64,000 nt of DNA from Paenibacillus dendritiformis (GCF_015845845.1 NZ_LDIG01000234.1:20088-84087); one strand, 5' to 3'. Numbered from the stretch's first letter, positions 9,071 through 18,256 are shown. Program-made: numbers and translations. The notes: generated by a model from the sequence alone, not told the origin.

Positions 9071-9579
9071 TTCGCCCGGACAGACAAGAGCGGCAGGCGA
9101 TGAATCACCAGGCGTTCATGGAACAGGCGGTCCGACTCGCCTGCGAGCATACGGTCCGCCGGGGAGGCAAGCCGTTCGGGGCGGTCCTCGTCCGCGAAGG
9201 CCAGGTCATCGCGACTGCCGTGAATGAAGTGCTGGCGAGCCATGACCCGACCGATCATGCGGAAATGCGCGCCATTCGCGACGCCTGCCGGCAGCTCGGC
9301 ACCCCCGATCTGTCCGGCTGCGTGCTGTACGCCAGCGGCGAGCCCTGCCCGATGTGCCTGAGCGCGGCTTATCTGGCCAAGCTGCCCGTCATCTATTACG
9401 CCTACGGCCAAGCGGAGGCCGAGGCGGCCGGGCTGGGCACGAGCTGGCTGTACAAGCAGATCGCCCTGCCAGCAGAGGCGAGAACGCTCCGAACCGTCGC
9501 ACTGCGGGTGGACGCCGGAGCGGACTCGCCGTATGGCGTCTGGTTGCTTGGCCAGTCCGACGGGAGCAGCGGACCATAA
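9067..9579 (+). CDS. Guanine deaminase-like CMP/dCMP deaminase family protein
   Basis: A 170-residue zinc-dependent deaminase. The catalytic signature is H64-A-E66 and PCPMC (Cys94, Cys97), with PFGAVLVREGQ near 37. This is the arrangement of bacterial GuaD-type guanine deaminase (about 156 residues). The ATG at 9067 overlaps the stop of the amidohydrolase; an internal ATG at 9100 gives an N-terminus (NHQAFMEQAVRLAC) closer to GuaD and is a good alternative. Together with the upstream amidohydrolase and the LysR gene downstream it looks like a small nucleobase-catabolism operon. The substrate could also be another amino-purine or pterin. Confidence 0.82.
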   Translation: MIRPDRQERQAMNHQAFMEQAVRLACEHTVRRGGKPFGAVLVREGQVIATAVNEVLASHDPTDHAEMRAIRDACRQLGTPDLSGCVLYASGEPCPMCLSAAYLAKLPVIYYAYGQAEAEAAGLGTSWLYKQIALPAEARTLRTVALRVDAGADSPYGVWLLGQSDGSSGP

Positions 9580-9594
9580 CAAGGGGGAGCCGAT

Positions 9595-10282
9595 ATGGAT
9601 GTAAGACAGCTTCGCTATTTTATCGCCATCGCGGAGGAACGGACGATTACGGCGGCGGCTCGGCGGCTTCATATCGCCCAGCCGCCGCTCAGCCAGCAGC
9701 TGAAGGCGCTCGAACGGGAACTGGGAGTGCAATTAATCTGCCGCGGCCGCAAAGGGCTGGAGCTGACCGAGGCGGGCCAAGCCCTCTACCGGCACGCGGC
9801 AATGCCAGCTGTGCAAGCTGGTGAAGGAACGGGATATTGAACTCGCCCTGATCCGGCTTCCGCTCGATCTGTCGGAGTTCTGCGTTCACCCCTTCCCCGC
9901 CGAGCCATTCTATTTCTTGGCCGGCCGCACCTTCCAGCCCCCGCGTCCGGAACTGACGCTGCAGGATATTGGCGCCGCTCCGCTGTTGCTGCCCAGCACG
10001 GAAGGGCTCGGAGTCTATCAGGTCATTATGGACGCGTTCCGCCAGCGCCGCCTCGAGGCTGATATCCTCGGGGAGTGCTCCGATATTTCGCTATTGATGG
10101 AGCTCGTCTCCACCGGCTTCTGCATGAGCATCGTGCCGCTGACCGTGCAGGGCCGCTGGGCGGAGGAGAACCTTCAAGCGTTCCCTCTCCCCGAGATTCA
10201 CGGCGCTTCGGCTATCATCTGGCTGAAGGAGCATCATTTGTCCCAAGCGGCGCAGCAGTTCATCGAGATCGTATCGCGATAA
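9595..10282 (+). pseudogene. LysR-family regulator with internal deletion and frameshift
   Basis: The first frame (from ATG 9595) encodes a typical LysR winged-helix domain, DVRQLRYFIAIAEERTITAA ... PPLSQQLKALERELG, up to LTEAGQALYRHA, then terminates at 9840. The second frame resumes with LCKLVKERDIELALIRLPLD and runs through the C-terminal effector domain to 10282. Relative to a normal protein of about 300 residues, some 60 residues around the hinge and the start of the effector domain are missing, and the frame changes at about 9800. The gene cannot make an ordinary LysR protein. It lies 15 bp after the deaminase gene and probably once regulated it. Confidence 0.8.
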
Positions 10283-10291
10283 AGGGATTGG

Positions 10292-10345
10292 GAGCAAGTA
10301 AGAGTGGATGCCCGTGGATGGCAGTCTTACTTGCTCTTACATTTT
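10292..10345 (+). terminator. Terminator-like hairpin after the LysR pseudogene
   Basis: GAGCAAGTAAGA (10292-10303) and TCTTACTTGCTC (10325-10336) form a perfect 12-bp stem, followed by TTACATTTTCT. The T tract is interrupted, so termination may be weak. Confidence 0.6.
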
Positions 10346-10661
10346 CTAGTACTCAAGCAACGCGTCATTCCTATGAGAACTCATCGTAAATGCCCCTTCA
10401 CCTGCTCCTGCATCGTTTTGGTCCAAGAGATCGTAGGTGCCAACTCCTTCAATCAATACCAGCAGACAACAAGATGTATGGCAATTCGAGGAAATACATA
10501 GATAAACATGGAATCTTAATAGAGTGAATCTTAATTTCCGAATCATGGGGAGTCTAGGGGGCAAGAAAGAAAATGAATCGAAAAATTTCAATTTTACTAA
10601 TTTCACTGCTTTTTGTGAGCATGTTTGCAGGCTTCCATTATTGGAATGATCATCCCTTATC
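10346..10661. other. AT-rich stretch with gene-like fragments
   Basis: No complete gene. A plus frame at 10411-10527 ends IPADNKMYGNSRKYIDKHGI-LIE and looks protein-like but has no start. At 10573 an ATG follows AGGGGG and encodes a hydrophobic leader (NRKISILLISLLFVSMFAGF) that then runs directly into the speB terminator. These look like leftovers of one or two deleted genes of unlike composition. None can be named. Confidence 0.35.
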
Positions 10662-10718
10662 AAAAATCCCCCTCCATTCGCCTCTCCGCACCAACGGCGG
10701 GAGAGGGGATGGAGGGGG
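10662..10718 (-). terminator. Strong terminator of speE-speB
   Basis: On minus, CCCCCTCCATCCCCTCTCC pairs with GGAGAGGCGAATGGAGGGGG around a short loop and is followed by ATTTTTG. The stem is about 19 bp with a single mismatched base or two. It lies 23 bp after the speB stop. Confidence 0.88.
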
Positions 10719-10740
10719 TATTGACGTGATGCGATCGATG

Positions 10741-11610
10741 CTACTTCACGAAGCCGAGCAGCATCTCGCGGATAATCTTGCTGGCCGTAATCGGCGTCTG
10801 CTCGGTCGGGTCATAGATCGGCGCGACTTCCACGAGGTCGCAGCCGACGACGTTCGCCTCGGAACGGGCGATGAGATGCACCGCCTCGAGCAGCTCCTTC
10901 GACGTGATGCCGCCCGCTTCGGCCGTGCCGGTGCCCGGCGCGCAGCTTGGATCGAGCACATCGATGTCGATCGTGACGTAGACCGGACGTCCTGCCAGCT
11001 CCGGCAGCACGCTCTTCAGCGGCGCAGCCACATCGAACGGATGGAAGTTGATGTTCTCGCGGGCATAAGCCCACTCCTCGCGGGAGCCGGAACGGATGCC
11101 GAATTGATAGATGTTCTTGCCGCCCATCAATTCCGCCGCCTTGCGGATCGGCGTCGAGTGCGACAGCGGTTCGCCTTCATATTGATCGCGCAGGTCGGCA
11201 TGCGCATCGATATGGATAATCGCCAGATCCGCATACTTCTTGTACACTTCCTGGATAACCGGCCAGGAGACGAGATGCTCGCCGCCCAGGCCGACCGGGA
11301 ACTTGCCGTCTGCCAGCAGCTTGCTTGCGAATTCCCCGATGATCTCAAGGCTCTTCCCCGCGTTGCCGAACGGCAGCAGCAGGTCCCCGGCATCGAAGTA
11401 ATTCAGCTCCTCAATGCTCTTGTCGAGATAAGGGCTGTATTCCTCCAGCCCGATCGAGGCCTCGCGGATGCGGGCCGGGCCGAAGCGCGAACCCGGACGG
11501 AACGATACCGTGTAATCCATCGGCATGCCGTAAATGACCGCCTTGGCGCTCTCATAGTCTTCCGAACTGTAGATGAACACGTTGCCCGAATATTTTTGAT
11601 CCAATTTCAT
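10741..11610 (-). CDS. speB: Agmatinase
   Basis: Manganese enzyme of the ureohydrolase family that splits agmatine into putrescine and urea. The 289-residue protein has the metal ligands His112 (GGEH), Asp135/His137/Asp139 (IDAHAD) and Asp215/Asp217 (TIDIDVLDP), with the GTGTAEAGG loop expected for agmatinases. ATG 11610 follows GAGGAGGAG. It is the second gene of speE-speB, 36 bp after speE, and ends at a strong terminator. Putrescine made here would feed spermidine synthase. Proclavaminate or guanidinobutyrate hydrolases are homologous, but the speE linkage favours agmatinase. Confidence 0.95.
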   Translation of the reverse strand: MKLDQKYSGNVFIYSSEDYESAKAVIYGMPMDYTVSFRPGSRFGPARIREASIGLEEYSPYLDKSIEELNYFDAGDLLLPFGNAGKSLEIIGEFASKLLADGKFPVGLGGEHLVSWPVIQEVYKKYADLAIIHIDAHADLRDQYEGEPLSHSTPIRKAAELMGGKNIYQFGIRSGSREEWAYARENINFHPFDVAAPLKSVLPELAGRPVYVTIDIDVLDPSCAPGTGTAEAGGITSKELLEAVHLIARSEANVVGCDLVEVAPIYDPTEQTPITASKIIREMLLGFVK

Positions 11611-11646
11611 AGGTATGCTCCTCCTCGCTGCAGCCTGCCTAATGGC

Positions 11647-12474
11647 CTACTTGCAGAGATCCTCGACGAATTTCGGCAATACGAAGGCGGCGTGATGCAG
11701 ACGCGGCGAGTAGTACTTCGTCTCCATCTCCGGAATGCTCGCTTCCTCCACCTTCAGCGGATCATGCTTTTTGCTGCCCATCGTGAACGTCCACATGCCG
11801 CTCGGATAGGTCGGAATGTTCGCGGCGTAGACGCGCACGATCGGGAAGATCTCCTTCACGTCGCGGTTCACCTTCTGAATCAGATCCGCCTTGAACCAAG
11901 GATTGTCCGTCTGCGCGACGAACAGGCCGTCATCCTTCAACGCATCGTAGATGCCTTGGTAGAAGCCGCGCTCGAACAATGGAGCTGCCGGGCCAACCGG
12001 CTCGGTCGAGTCGACCATAATGACGTCGTACTCGTTCTTGCTGTTCAATATATGCATATATCCGTCATTCACCTGCACTTCAACCCGCGGGTTGTCCAGC
12101 TCGCAGGCGATTTCCGGAAGGTATTTTTTCGAATATTCGATGACTTTGCCGTCGATGTCGACGAGAACGGCTTTCTCGACCGAAGGATGCTTCATAATCT
12201 CGCGCATCACTCCGCCGTCTCCTCCGCCGACGACAAGCACTTTCTTCGGATTCGGATGCGTTACGAGTGCCGGGTGCGCCACCATTTCATGATAGACGAA
12301 TTCATCCTTCACCGTAGTCATAACCATGCCGTCCAGTACGAGCATTCGTCCGAATTCTTCGGTATCCAGCATTGTCAAATGCTGAAACGGCGTCTGTTCA
12401 TTCACATAGGTCTCGCGGATCTTCGCCGTAATGCCAAAGCTCTCCGTCTGCTTCTCTGTAAACCACAATTCCAT
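11647..12474 (-). CDS. speE: Spermidine synthase
   Basis: Aminopropyltransferase making spermidine from putrescine and decarboxylated S-adenosylmethionine. The protein is 275 residues from ATG 12474 ([18 protein letters not shown]), preceded by AAGAAGGTTG. Signatures: [15 protein letters not shown] (dcSAM loop), [16 protein letters not shown], catalytic Asp in [11 protein letters not shown] and the DNPWF-type C-terminal region. A TTG at 12483 is an in-frame alternative. It is divergent from pbpG, the same arrangement as in B. subtilis. Confidence 0.96.
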   Translation of the reverse strand: MELWFTEKQTESFGITAKIRETYVNEQTPFQHLTMLDTEEFGRMLVLDGMVMTTVKDEFVYHEMVAHPALVTHPNPKKVLVVGGGDGGVMREIMKHPSVEKAVLVDIDGKVIEYSKKYLPEIACELDNPRVEVQVNDGYMHILNSKNEYDVIMVDSTEPVGPAAPLFERGFYQGIYDALKDDGLFVAQTDNPWFKADLIQKVNRDVKEIFPIVRVYAANIPTYPSGMWTFTMGSKKHDPLKVEEASIPEMETKYYSPRLHHAAFVLPKFVEDLCK

Positions 12475-12612
12475 AGGAATCAACCTTCTTTCTTATCGGT
12501 AATGGTATCGTTGGTCCCTGCTGAAATGCTCGTAATGGTTCCCATGTGTACATTCGTAACACTTCATCTACATATCGCACCAAGCTGCTTAGTGTATAAA
12601 TAGACCATTTGT

Positions 12613-12641
12613 ATTATACGCGAGTCACCCCGTCTTAGCAA
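12613..12641 (-). promoter_or_regulatory. SigA-type promoter of speE-speB
   Basis: On minus, TTGCTA, 17 bp, TATAAT. The start site would fall near 12606, leaving a leader of about 130 bases before speE. The remaining 230 bp up to pbpG contain GC-rich inverted sequence but no gene I can support. Confidence 0.7.
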
Positions 12642-12873
12642 AATAAAAAAACGGCCGGCCCGGAATCCTGTCGCGGCGCCCGTTCGGGCTTCGGCTCCTC
12701 CTCATTTTGCCCCTGTTCCGGTATCCCCGGTTACGGATGAAGGCCCGCTTCCAGGCGCGGAGGTGCCGATTTTTTAGCTTCCCAGGAATAAGCCATTCTA
12801 TTCTTTTCCATACTGAGAAATAACGCGAATGAATGTCGAACGAACGGGAAATCGGGGATAAGGAGGAGTCATC

Positions 12874-14928
12874 ATGGATCGTCGCCGCACATCAACCAAA
12901 AACCGCAAGCGGCTTCGCTTGCTGCTGATCAGCTCCAGCGCCGCCTTCGTCATGGCGATTGGCGTGGCTGCCTCCGTGCTTGGTTACCTCTATGTCAGCG
13001 ATCTTCCCGTCACCGCGACGGAGCAGAGCTCCCGGATTCTGGACGGCCAAGGCCAACTGCTGACGACGCTGTCCCCGGGCCAGAAGCAGCAGGTGCATGT
13101 CCCCTTGAAAGATATTGCCGAGGATCTGGTGCATGCGACGCTGGCTACGGAGGATCGGCAGTTCTATCATCATCCCGGGATCGACGTGAAGGGCGTCGCC
13201 CGGGCCGTGCTCGTCAATCTGGAAAACATGTCCACCCGGCAAGGAGCCAGCACGCTGACCCAACAACTGGCGCGCAATCTGTATTTGACCCATGAACGGA
13301 CATGGAAGCGGAAGGCGAAGGAAGCGCTGTACGCCCTGCAACTGGAGATGAAGTACACCAAGGACGAGATTCTCGAGATGTATCTGAATCAAATCTACTA
13401 CGGGCACGGCGCCTATGGAATCGAAGCGGCGGCGCAGCTCTATTTCGACAAATCGGCCCGCGATCTGACCTTGGCCGAGAGCGCCATGCTGGCAGGCATT
13501 CCGCGCGGCCCCGTCTATTATTCTCCCTTCCTGCAAATGAAAAATGCGAAGGATCGGCAGAAAACCGTGCTGAACGGCATGGTCGAGACCGGCTATATCT
13601 CGCAGGAGGCAGCCGACAAGGCCTACCACGAGCTGCTGACCTTCCAGCCGCAGACGGAGCGCCCGGATACGCTCGTGGCCCCCTATTTCCGCGATTATGT
13701 GCGGCGGGAACTGACCGATCTCGGCATTCCGGAAGTGGCGGTCGACGGCGGCGGCCTGCTCGTCTATACAACGCTTGACGCCCGGGCGCAGCAAGCGGCC
13801 GAGGAAGCGGTGGCGAAGCAGATTCCGGCGGAAGGCGAGCTGCAGGCGGCCCTTATCGCCATCGATCCGCGCAACGGGTACATCAAGGCGATGGTCGGCG
13901 GCAAAAACTACCGCCTCAATCAATACAATCGCGTCTTCGCCGACACGCGCCAGCCGGGCTCGGCCTTCAAGCCGATTGTCTATCTGGCCGCCCTGGAGGA
14001 GATGGCGATCACGGCGGCGACTCACTTCGTGAGCGAGCCGACGGCTTTTCCTTATGATGAGGGACGGCAGGTGTACCGGCCGAGCAACTATGGCGGGAAG
14101 TATCATGGCGACATCGATCTCCGCCAGGCGATTGCCGCTTCCGACAACATTTACGCGGTGCATACGTTGATGCAGATCGGCCCCGACAAGGTCATCTCGC
14201 TGGCACGGCGGCTCGGCATCGACGGAGCGATGAAGCCGCTCCCGTCCTTGGCGCTCGGCACCTATCCGGTCAGTCCGTTCGACATGGCCGCCGCCTACGG
14301 CGTCTTCAGCAATGAGGGCAAGCGGGTCATCCCGCGGGCTATACTGAAGGTTACGGATCAGGCAGGCCGAATCCTGTACGAAGCGCCGCCGGTGGAGGCG
14401 GAGCAGGTCGTGAACCCGGCGGAAGCTTATGTGCTCACCAGTCTGATGGAGAGCGTTTTCGAAGCGGGCGGGACCGGCAACCGCGTCTCGCCGGTCATCA
14501 AGCGGCCCGTCGCCGGGAAGACGGGCACGACCGATGCCGACGCCTGGATCGTCGGCTATACCCCTGAGCTGTCGACCGCCGTATGGGTGGGCTACGATCG
14601 GGGCAAGAACATCTCGCTGACCGAATCGCACAAGGCCGCGCCGATCTTCGCCGAGTTCATGGAGAAGGCGCTGCACAGCGTGCCGCCCAAAATTTTCACG
14701 GTGCCGGATGATGTGGTCAGTCTCTATATTGATCCGGATTCCGGACAGCTTGCCGGAGAGGATTGTCCGGGCAAGCGGCTGGAGACGTTCGTCAAAGGGA
14801 CCGAGCCGACGGAATGGTGCGGCCTGCACGGTTCGGCGAAGCCGGAACCGGTGCCGGAGAAGCCGATCGAGAAGCAGCCGGAGAAGCGCTCGTGGTGGCA
14901 GCACTTCAAACGCTGGTGGACCGGATAA
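12874..14928 (+). CDS. pbpG: Class A penicillin-binding protein (PBP1A family)
   Basis: Bifunctional peptidoglycan synthase of 684 residues. A cytoplasmic basic tail and one membrane helix (about 18-38) anchor it. The GT51 glycosyltransferase domain (about 60-235) shows EDRQFYHHPGID, GASTLTQQLARNLYL and EMYLNQIYYGHGAYGIEAAA. The transpeptidase domain has SxxK near 361 (GSAFKPI), SDN near 421 and KTGT near 548. The C-terminus is Pro/Glu-rich then Trp-rich. ATG 12874 follows AAGGAGGAG. Position divergent from speE-speB and near ywhD matches B. subtilis pbpG (ywhE), which acts in spore peptidoglycan synthesis; that role is inferred from position. Confidence 0.94.
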   Translation: MDRRRTSTKNRKRLRLLLISSSAAFVMAIGVAASVLGYLYVSDLPVTATEQSSRILDGQGQLLTTLSPGQKQQVHVPLKDIAEDLVHATLATEDRQFYHHPGIDVKGVARAVLVNLENMSTRQGASTLTQQLARNLYLTHERTWKRKAKEALYALQLEMKYTKDEILEMYLNQIYYGHGAYGIEAAAQLYFDKSARDLTLAESAMLAGIPRGPVYYSPFLQMKNAKDRQKTVLNGMVETGYISQEAADKAYHELLTFQPQTERPDTLVAPYFRDYVRRELTDLGIPEVAVDGGGLLVYTTLDARAQQAAEEAVAKQIPAEGELQAALIAIDPRNGYIKAMVGGKNYRLNQYNRVFADTRQPGSAFKPIVYLAALEEMAITAATHFVSEPTAFPYDEGRQVYRPSNYGGKYHGDIDLRQAIAASDNIYAVHTLMQIGPDKVISLARRLGIDGAMKPLPSLALGTYPVSPFDMAAAYGVFSNEGKRVIPRAILKVTDQAGRILYEAPPVEAEQVVNPAEAYVLTSLMESVFEAGGTGNRVSPVIKRPVAGKTGTTDADAWIVGYTPELSTAVWVGYDRGKNISLTESHKAAPIFAEFMEKALHSVPPKIFTVPDDVVSLYIDPDSGQLAGEDCPGKRLETFVKGTEPTEWCGLHGSAKPEPVPEKPIEKQPEKRSWWQHFKRWWTG

Positions 14929-14976
14929 GGCGTCGACCATGAGACGATCAGCCCCTCAACCAGATGTATAGGACGA

Positions 14977-15034
14977 CAAAAAAAGCCGGACCGCCGGCGC
15001 CGCTCCTTCCGGGGAGTTGCGCCGGCGTCCGGCT
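14977..15034 (-). terminator. Terminator of the GntR-MFS operon
   Basis: On minus, AGCCGGACGCCGGCGC pairs with GCGCCGGCGGTCCGGCT, followed by seven T. It may also serve pbpG, which converges on it. Confidence 0.85.
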
Positions 15035-15081
15035 GCTTGGCGTGATCCCGAAGCGGGATAAGCCCGGAACCCGGCTGCTGC

Positions 15082-16293
15082 TTAGCCGATATGCCGGTTC
15101 CGCCCCGCTCCCAGCCCGGCGACGACCATGATCGAGGATGTCGCGAGCAAGGTGATGATCGGCCATGTCCAGGCCGCTGTCACATCATGCAACGCCCCGA
15201 GGCATATCGGGCCGAGCGCCGCCAACGCATAGCCCATCGATTGCGCCATGCCGGACAGCGCCGCCGCTTGCGTCGCATTTTTGGCGCGAAGCGCAATGAA
15301 GGTAAGCGCCAGGCTGATGCAGATGCTCTGCCCGATCCCCATCAAGATAACCGATACGGTCGCGATGGCGGGGTTATCGATCAGCAGGCCGGCGTACCCC
15401 GCCATGCCGACGAGCGCTCCGGCTGCGGCCACGAGCCGTTGGTCCTTCAACCGTTCCGCGATCGCCGGAACCAGGAAGTTGAACGGAATGCCGGTTAGCT
15501 GCATGACCGACAGCATCCAGCCGGCATTGACGGGGGACCAGCCGTGACTCAGCAGAATCTCCGGCAGCCAGGCTACGGACACATAATAATTGAAGGATTG
15601 GAAGCCCATATAGAGCGTAACCTGCCAGGCCAGACCGGACTTCCATACATTCGCGGTCTTGCCGGAGGCGGCACGCTTCGTACCTCCTCCACTGCGTGCC
15701 TTGGCGGCTCGGGCCATCGGCAGCCAGACCAGCAGGCCGATCAGCGACAGCGCGGCCCACATCAGGAGCGTGTTCCGCCATCCCCAGCCTGCGCCCTGAG
15801 CTAGCGGAACGCTGATACCGGATGCGATCGAGGCAAAGATGCTCATCGTCATGCTGTACAGGCCGGTCATGAAGCCGACCCGGTTGATGAAGTTCTGCTT
15901 CACGATGCTCGGCAGCAGGACGTTGCAGACGGCGATCCCGATGCCGACGCCTGCGGTGCCGACGAATAGAAGCGGGATGGATTCGAAGGCGCGAAGCCCG
16001 ATCCCGATCGTCATGAGCGCCAGCGTCGCAACCAGCGTGCGTTCGGTGCCGTAGCGGCGCGCCAGCGAAGGCGCGAACGGGGACAGCACGGCGAAGCCGA
16101 TGAGCGGTATCGTCGTAAGCCAGCCGACGGCCCCGTTCGACAAGCCGGTATCATCGCGAATAAAGCCGATAAGCGGTCCCACCGAAGCGATGGCGGCGCG
16201 CATGTTCGCGCCTACAAGCAAAATCCCCAATAAGAGCATCACTAACGTTTTATTAGACGGAACCGGTTGTTCTGCCTGCAGTGCGGGTCTCAA
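15082..16293 (-). CDS. CynX/NimT-family MFS transporter
   Basis: A 403-residue major facilitator with about 12 hydrophobic segments. The start LLLGILLVGANMRAAIASVG and the GFMTGLYSMTMSIFASIASG block are typical of the CynX/NimT (cyanate / 2-nitroimidazole) branch; the central loop is basic (ARAAKARSGGGTKRAASGKT). Transport direction and substrate are not evident. It follows a FadR-type GntR gene by 105 bp on the same strand, so it is probably the regulated target. Confidence 0.88.
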   Translation of the reverse strand: MRPALQAEQPVPSNKTLVMLLLGILLVGANMRAAIASVGPLIGFIRDDTGLSNGAVGWLTTIPLIGFAVLSPFAPSLARRYGTERTLVATLALMTIGIGLRAFESIPLLFVGTAGVGIGIAVCNVLLPSIVKQNFINRVGFMTGLYSMTMSIFASIASGISVPLAQGAGWGWRNTLLMWAALSLIGLLVWLPMARAAKARSGGGTKRAASGKTANVWKSGLAWQVTLYMGFQSFNYYVSVAWLPEILLSHGWSPVNAGWMLSVMQLTGIPFNFLVPAIAERLKDQRLVAAAGALVGMAGYAGLLIDNPAIATVSVILMGIGQSICISLALTFIALRAKNATQAAALSGMAQSMGYALAALGPICLGALHDVTAAWTWPIITLLATSSIMVVAGLGAGRNRHIG

Positions 16294-16398
16294 TATGCAT
16301 CTCTCCCTATTTTTATCTCTAATCGTCTGTTTCTATTTGTCTCTCTCTCTATGTGTTATGTGTATGTTCGACTAGCCATCCGTCTTCCGGACAGCCAT

Positions 16399-17076
16399 TC
16401 ATTTGGAGATATCGAAATTCAGCTCCAGCAATTGGCGTACGAGTTGCTGGGCCGCATTCCCGTCCTGCCGCTCGATCGCGTCGACCAGTTCTTCGTGGAA
16501 GCAGGCCATCTTCTCCCGCTGCGGGCTGCGCTTGATGAACAGGTTGACCGATTGCCTGACCGCATCCGCAATGCTGCTGTACAGGTTGACCAGCAGTTGA
16601 TTATGGGTCGCCGCCGCCAATGCCAGATGAAACTGATAATCATGACGGACATAAGCGTCATCGTCCCCGATGCGGAACGCATCGTTCGCCAGGCTGAGCC
16701 AGCGGCGCATCGCTTCCAGATCCGTATCTTTGCGTCGCTCCGCAGCCAGACGGGCAATCTCCCGCTCCAGACAGAAGCGGACCTCGGCCGCCTCCCTTAT
16801 ATCCGCCTTCATTAATTGATGATGAAGGATCGCATTCAAGCTGCTCTTGGAGCAGACATACGTTCCGTCGCCCTGCCGCGCCTCCAGCACGCCGACATGA
16901 ATAAGCGACTTCACCGCTTCCCGAATGCTGTTGCGGCTTACATTGAACACTTGCATCAGCTCGGGCTCAGGGGGGATGCGGCTCCCCAATGGCCATGAAT
17001 CCGATTGAATCAGATGCTCGATCTGTTCGATAACCTGCTCGACTAGCGTTTGTCTTCTAACCGGACGAAGCTCCAC
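16399..17076 (-). CDS. GntR family regulator, FadR (FCD) subfamily
   Basis: A 225-residue regulator. The N-terminal winged helix has PPEPELMQVFNVSRNSIREA and GVLEARQGDGTYV; the C-terminal FCD all-helical domain has the metal/ligand pattern with RHDYQFHLALAAATHN and CFHEELVDAIERQDGNAA. It starts at GTG 17076, directly after GAGGAGGAGTAAA. It is encoded upstream of the MFS gene and probably controls that gene and itself in response to a small carboxylate-like ligand; the ligand is not known. Confidence 0.9.
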   Translation of the reverse strand: MELRPVRRQTLVEQVIEQIEHLIQSDSWPLGSRIPPEPELMQVFNVSRNSIREAVKSLIHVGVLEARQGDGTYVCSKSSLNAILHHQLMKADIREAAEVRFCLEREIARLAAERRKDTDLEAMRRWLSLANDAFRIGDDDAYVRHDYQFHLALAAATHNQLLVNLYSSIADAVRQSVNLFIKRSPQREKMACFHEELVDAIERQDGNAAQQLVRQLLELNFDISK

Positions 17077-17122
17077 TTTACTCCTCCTCAGTTTATAAAC
17101 ATAGGATGATTGGATGATTGTT

Positions 17123-17134
17123 TGTAATCATACA
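17123..17134. promoter_or_regulatory. Candidate GntR operator
   Basis: TGTA-ATCA-TACA, an inverted repeat 46 bp upstream of the GntR start codon, resembles the short symmetric operators of FadR-type regulators. Support is by symmetry and position only. Confidence 0.35.
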
Positions 17135-17324
17135 TGGGCCTTACAATGATTGTCAATCAAATTTTAAATTTTCGGCCTCTGCATACATGCCTTCCGATCG
17201 GCCCTATCAACCGAATGGAACAACACGCCGATTTGAGGCAAAGGGATACTGGCTCCTTGCCGGCTCGCTCGGGCTTGGCCGCTGCGCCATGTGGTCGTAG
17301 ACAGGCAGCTTATGCGCTGCGTTC

Positions 17325-17515
17325 CCAAAAAAGCTGCAAGAGTGCAGTTTCTTCATTGAACCGCCTTGACTTAAAAGAAAATCCTGCGAATATACATCAA
17401 TTTCTGGCCGCTGCCGCTCTAAGTGCAATGGAACAAGCCAAAAACATGTATAACTGCAGGAATCTGTGCCCAACCGAGAGATACAAGGGAAAAATGCCGT
17501 AGTAATGCAGGATTG
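17325..17515 (+). repeat. Dispersed spaced-palindrome repeat, copy A
   Basis: Four short imperfect palindromes with 12-bp cores at 17335-17346, 17385-17396, 17447-17458 and 17498-17509, so the spacings are 50, 62 and 51 bp. The cores vary around TGCA-N4-TGCA. Two further copies at 25.27 and 61.45 kb keep the same spacing. The copy fills the intergenic gap between gntR and ywhD. An open frame of 122 codons crosses it but has no coding signs. Confidence 0.75.
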
Positions 17516-17565
17516 GCAGCGAGCTACAGCAAGCGGGGCAGCGCTTCGCCCTCGCCGCCGGCATA

Positions 17566-17609
17566 CAAAAAGACCTGTTCCCTCAAGTATGCAGGGATAC
17601 AGGTCTTCT
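17566..17609 (-). terminator. Terminator of ywhD
   Basis: On minus, AAGACCTGTATCCCT pairs with AGGGAACAGGTCTT and is followed by TTTGT. It begins 7 bp after the stop codon. Confidence 0.85.
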
Positions 17610-17615
17610 TCTCGT

Positions 17616-18116
17616 TTACGCCAGCTTCGACTTCAATTCCTCGGATGAACGCTCCCACCATTCCGCGTTATGCGTCATCAGCAGCTCGCGCAGCGCCGCC
17701 TTCTCTTCCGCGTCGAGTCCGTCCACAATGATGCGGCGCTTCATCGCGTAATCCATATTGTTCACATGATCGGCGAGAATCTTCCAGCCGCGTCTTGCCT
17801 CCGTATCGATGAGCATCTCGCAGGCTGTGATTCCGCCATAGGAGGTTCCTTCCGCCGTCCGATCGACTGCCACCCACACGATCCAGCAGCGGCGGCCATT
17901 CGGCACGTCCTCGCGGTTCGGGGAGAACTTGATGCCCCGCTCCACCTTGCTCTTCGCATGCATGGCTCCCATATCGATGTATGCCCGGCCTTCGTCAATA
18001 ATGACCGGAGAGACATTGTTCAAATCGATGCTGCCGGCGCCAAATCCTTTATGCTTAGTGCCGCTCACGACATTGAGCGCGAGTGGCTTCTTCATCTTCT
18101 TATCGGAAGATTCCAT
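17616..18116 (-). CDS. ywhD: YwhD family protein
   Basis: A 166-residue cytosolic protein matching the YwhD family found across Bacillales: LALNVVSGTKHKGFGAGSID, INLxxVSPVIIDEG-like block (DLNNVSPVIIDEGRAYIDMG), ALHAKSxVERGIKF-like block (AMHAKSKVERGIKFSPN) and WVAVDRTAEGTSYGG. ATG 18116 has AGGAAGGAG upstream; the frame opens at a GTG at 18125. Function is unknown; in B. subtilis the gene lies beside pbpG (ywhE) and speE-speB, as here. The family is small and has no recognised active site. Confidence 0.9.
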   Translation of the reverse strand: MESSDKKMKKPLALNVVSGTKHKGFGAGSIDLNNVSPVIIDEGRAYIDMGAMHAKSKVERGIKFSPNREDVPNGRRCWIVWVAVDRTAEGTSYGGITACEMLIDTEARRGWKILADHVNNMDYAMKRRIIVDGLDAEEKAALRELLMTHNAEWWERSSEELKSKLA

Positions 18117-18256
18117 TCCGCACACACTCCTTCCTCACCCGATGCTCCTGACTGCGGAGAGGCCGGGTATCAAAATCATTTTCATTTTAGCTAATATTCC
18201 GCAAAAAGCCAACATATACATGCCATAGATGCTTGTCAACGGGAGGTAAGAATCGT

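Noticed and set aside
12398..12583. Leader peptide upstream of speE
   Set aside because: The 61-codon frame starts at a TTG without a ribosome site and runs into speE out of frame; nothing suggests polyamine-type attenuation.
12892..14940. 682-codon minus-strand frame opposite pbpG
   Set aside because: A shadow of the GC-rich pbpG coding sequence; no family resemblance or ribosome site. The same applies to long antisense frames opposite argS, speB-speE, the M1 peptidase gene and guaB.
17134..17502. 122-codon plus frame between gntR and ywhD
   Set aside because: No ribosome site or family features; it runs across the spaced-palindrome repeat, whose 50-bp steps are not codon-periodic.
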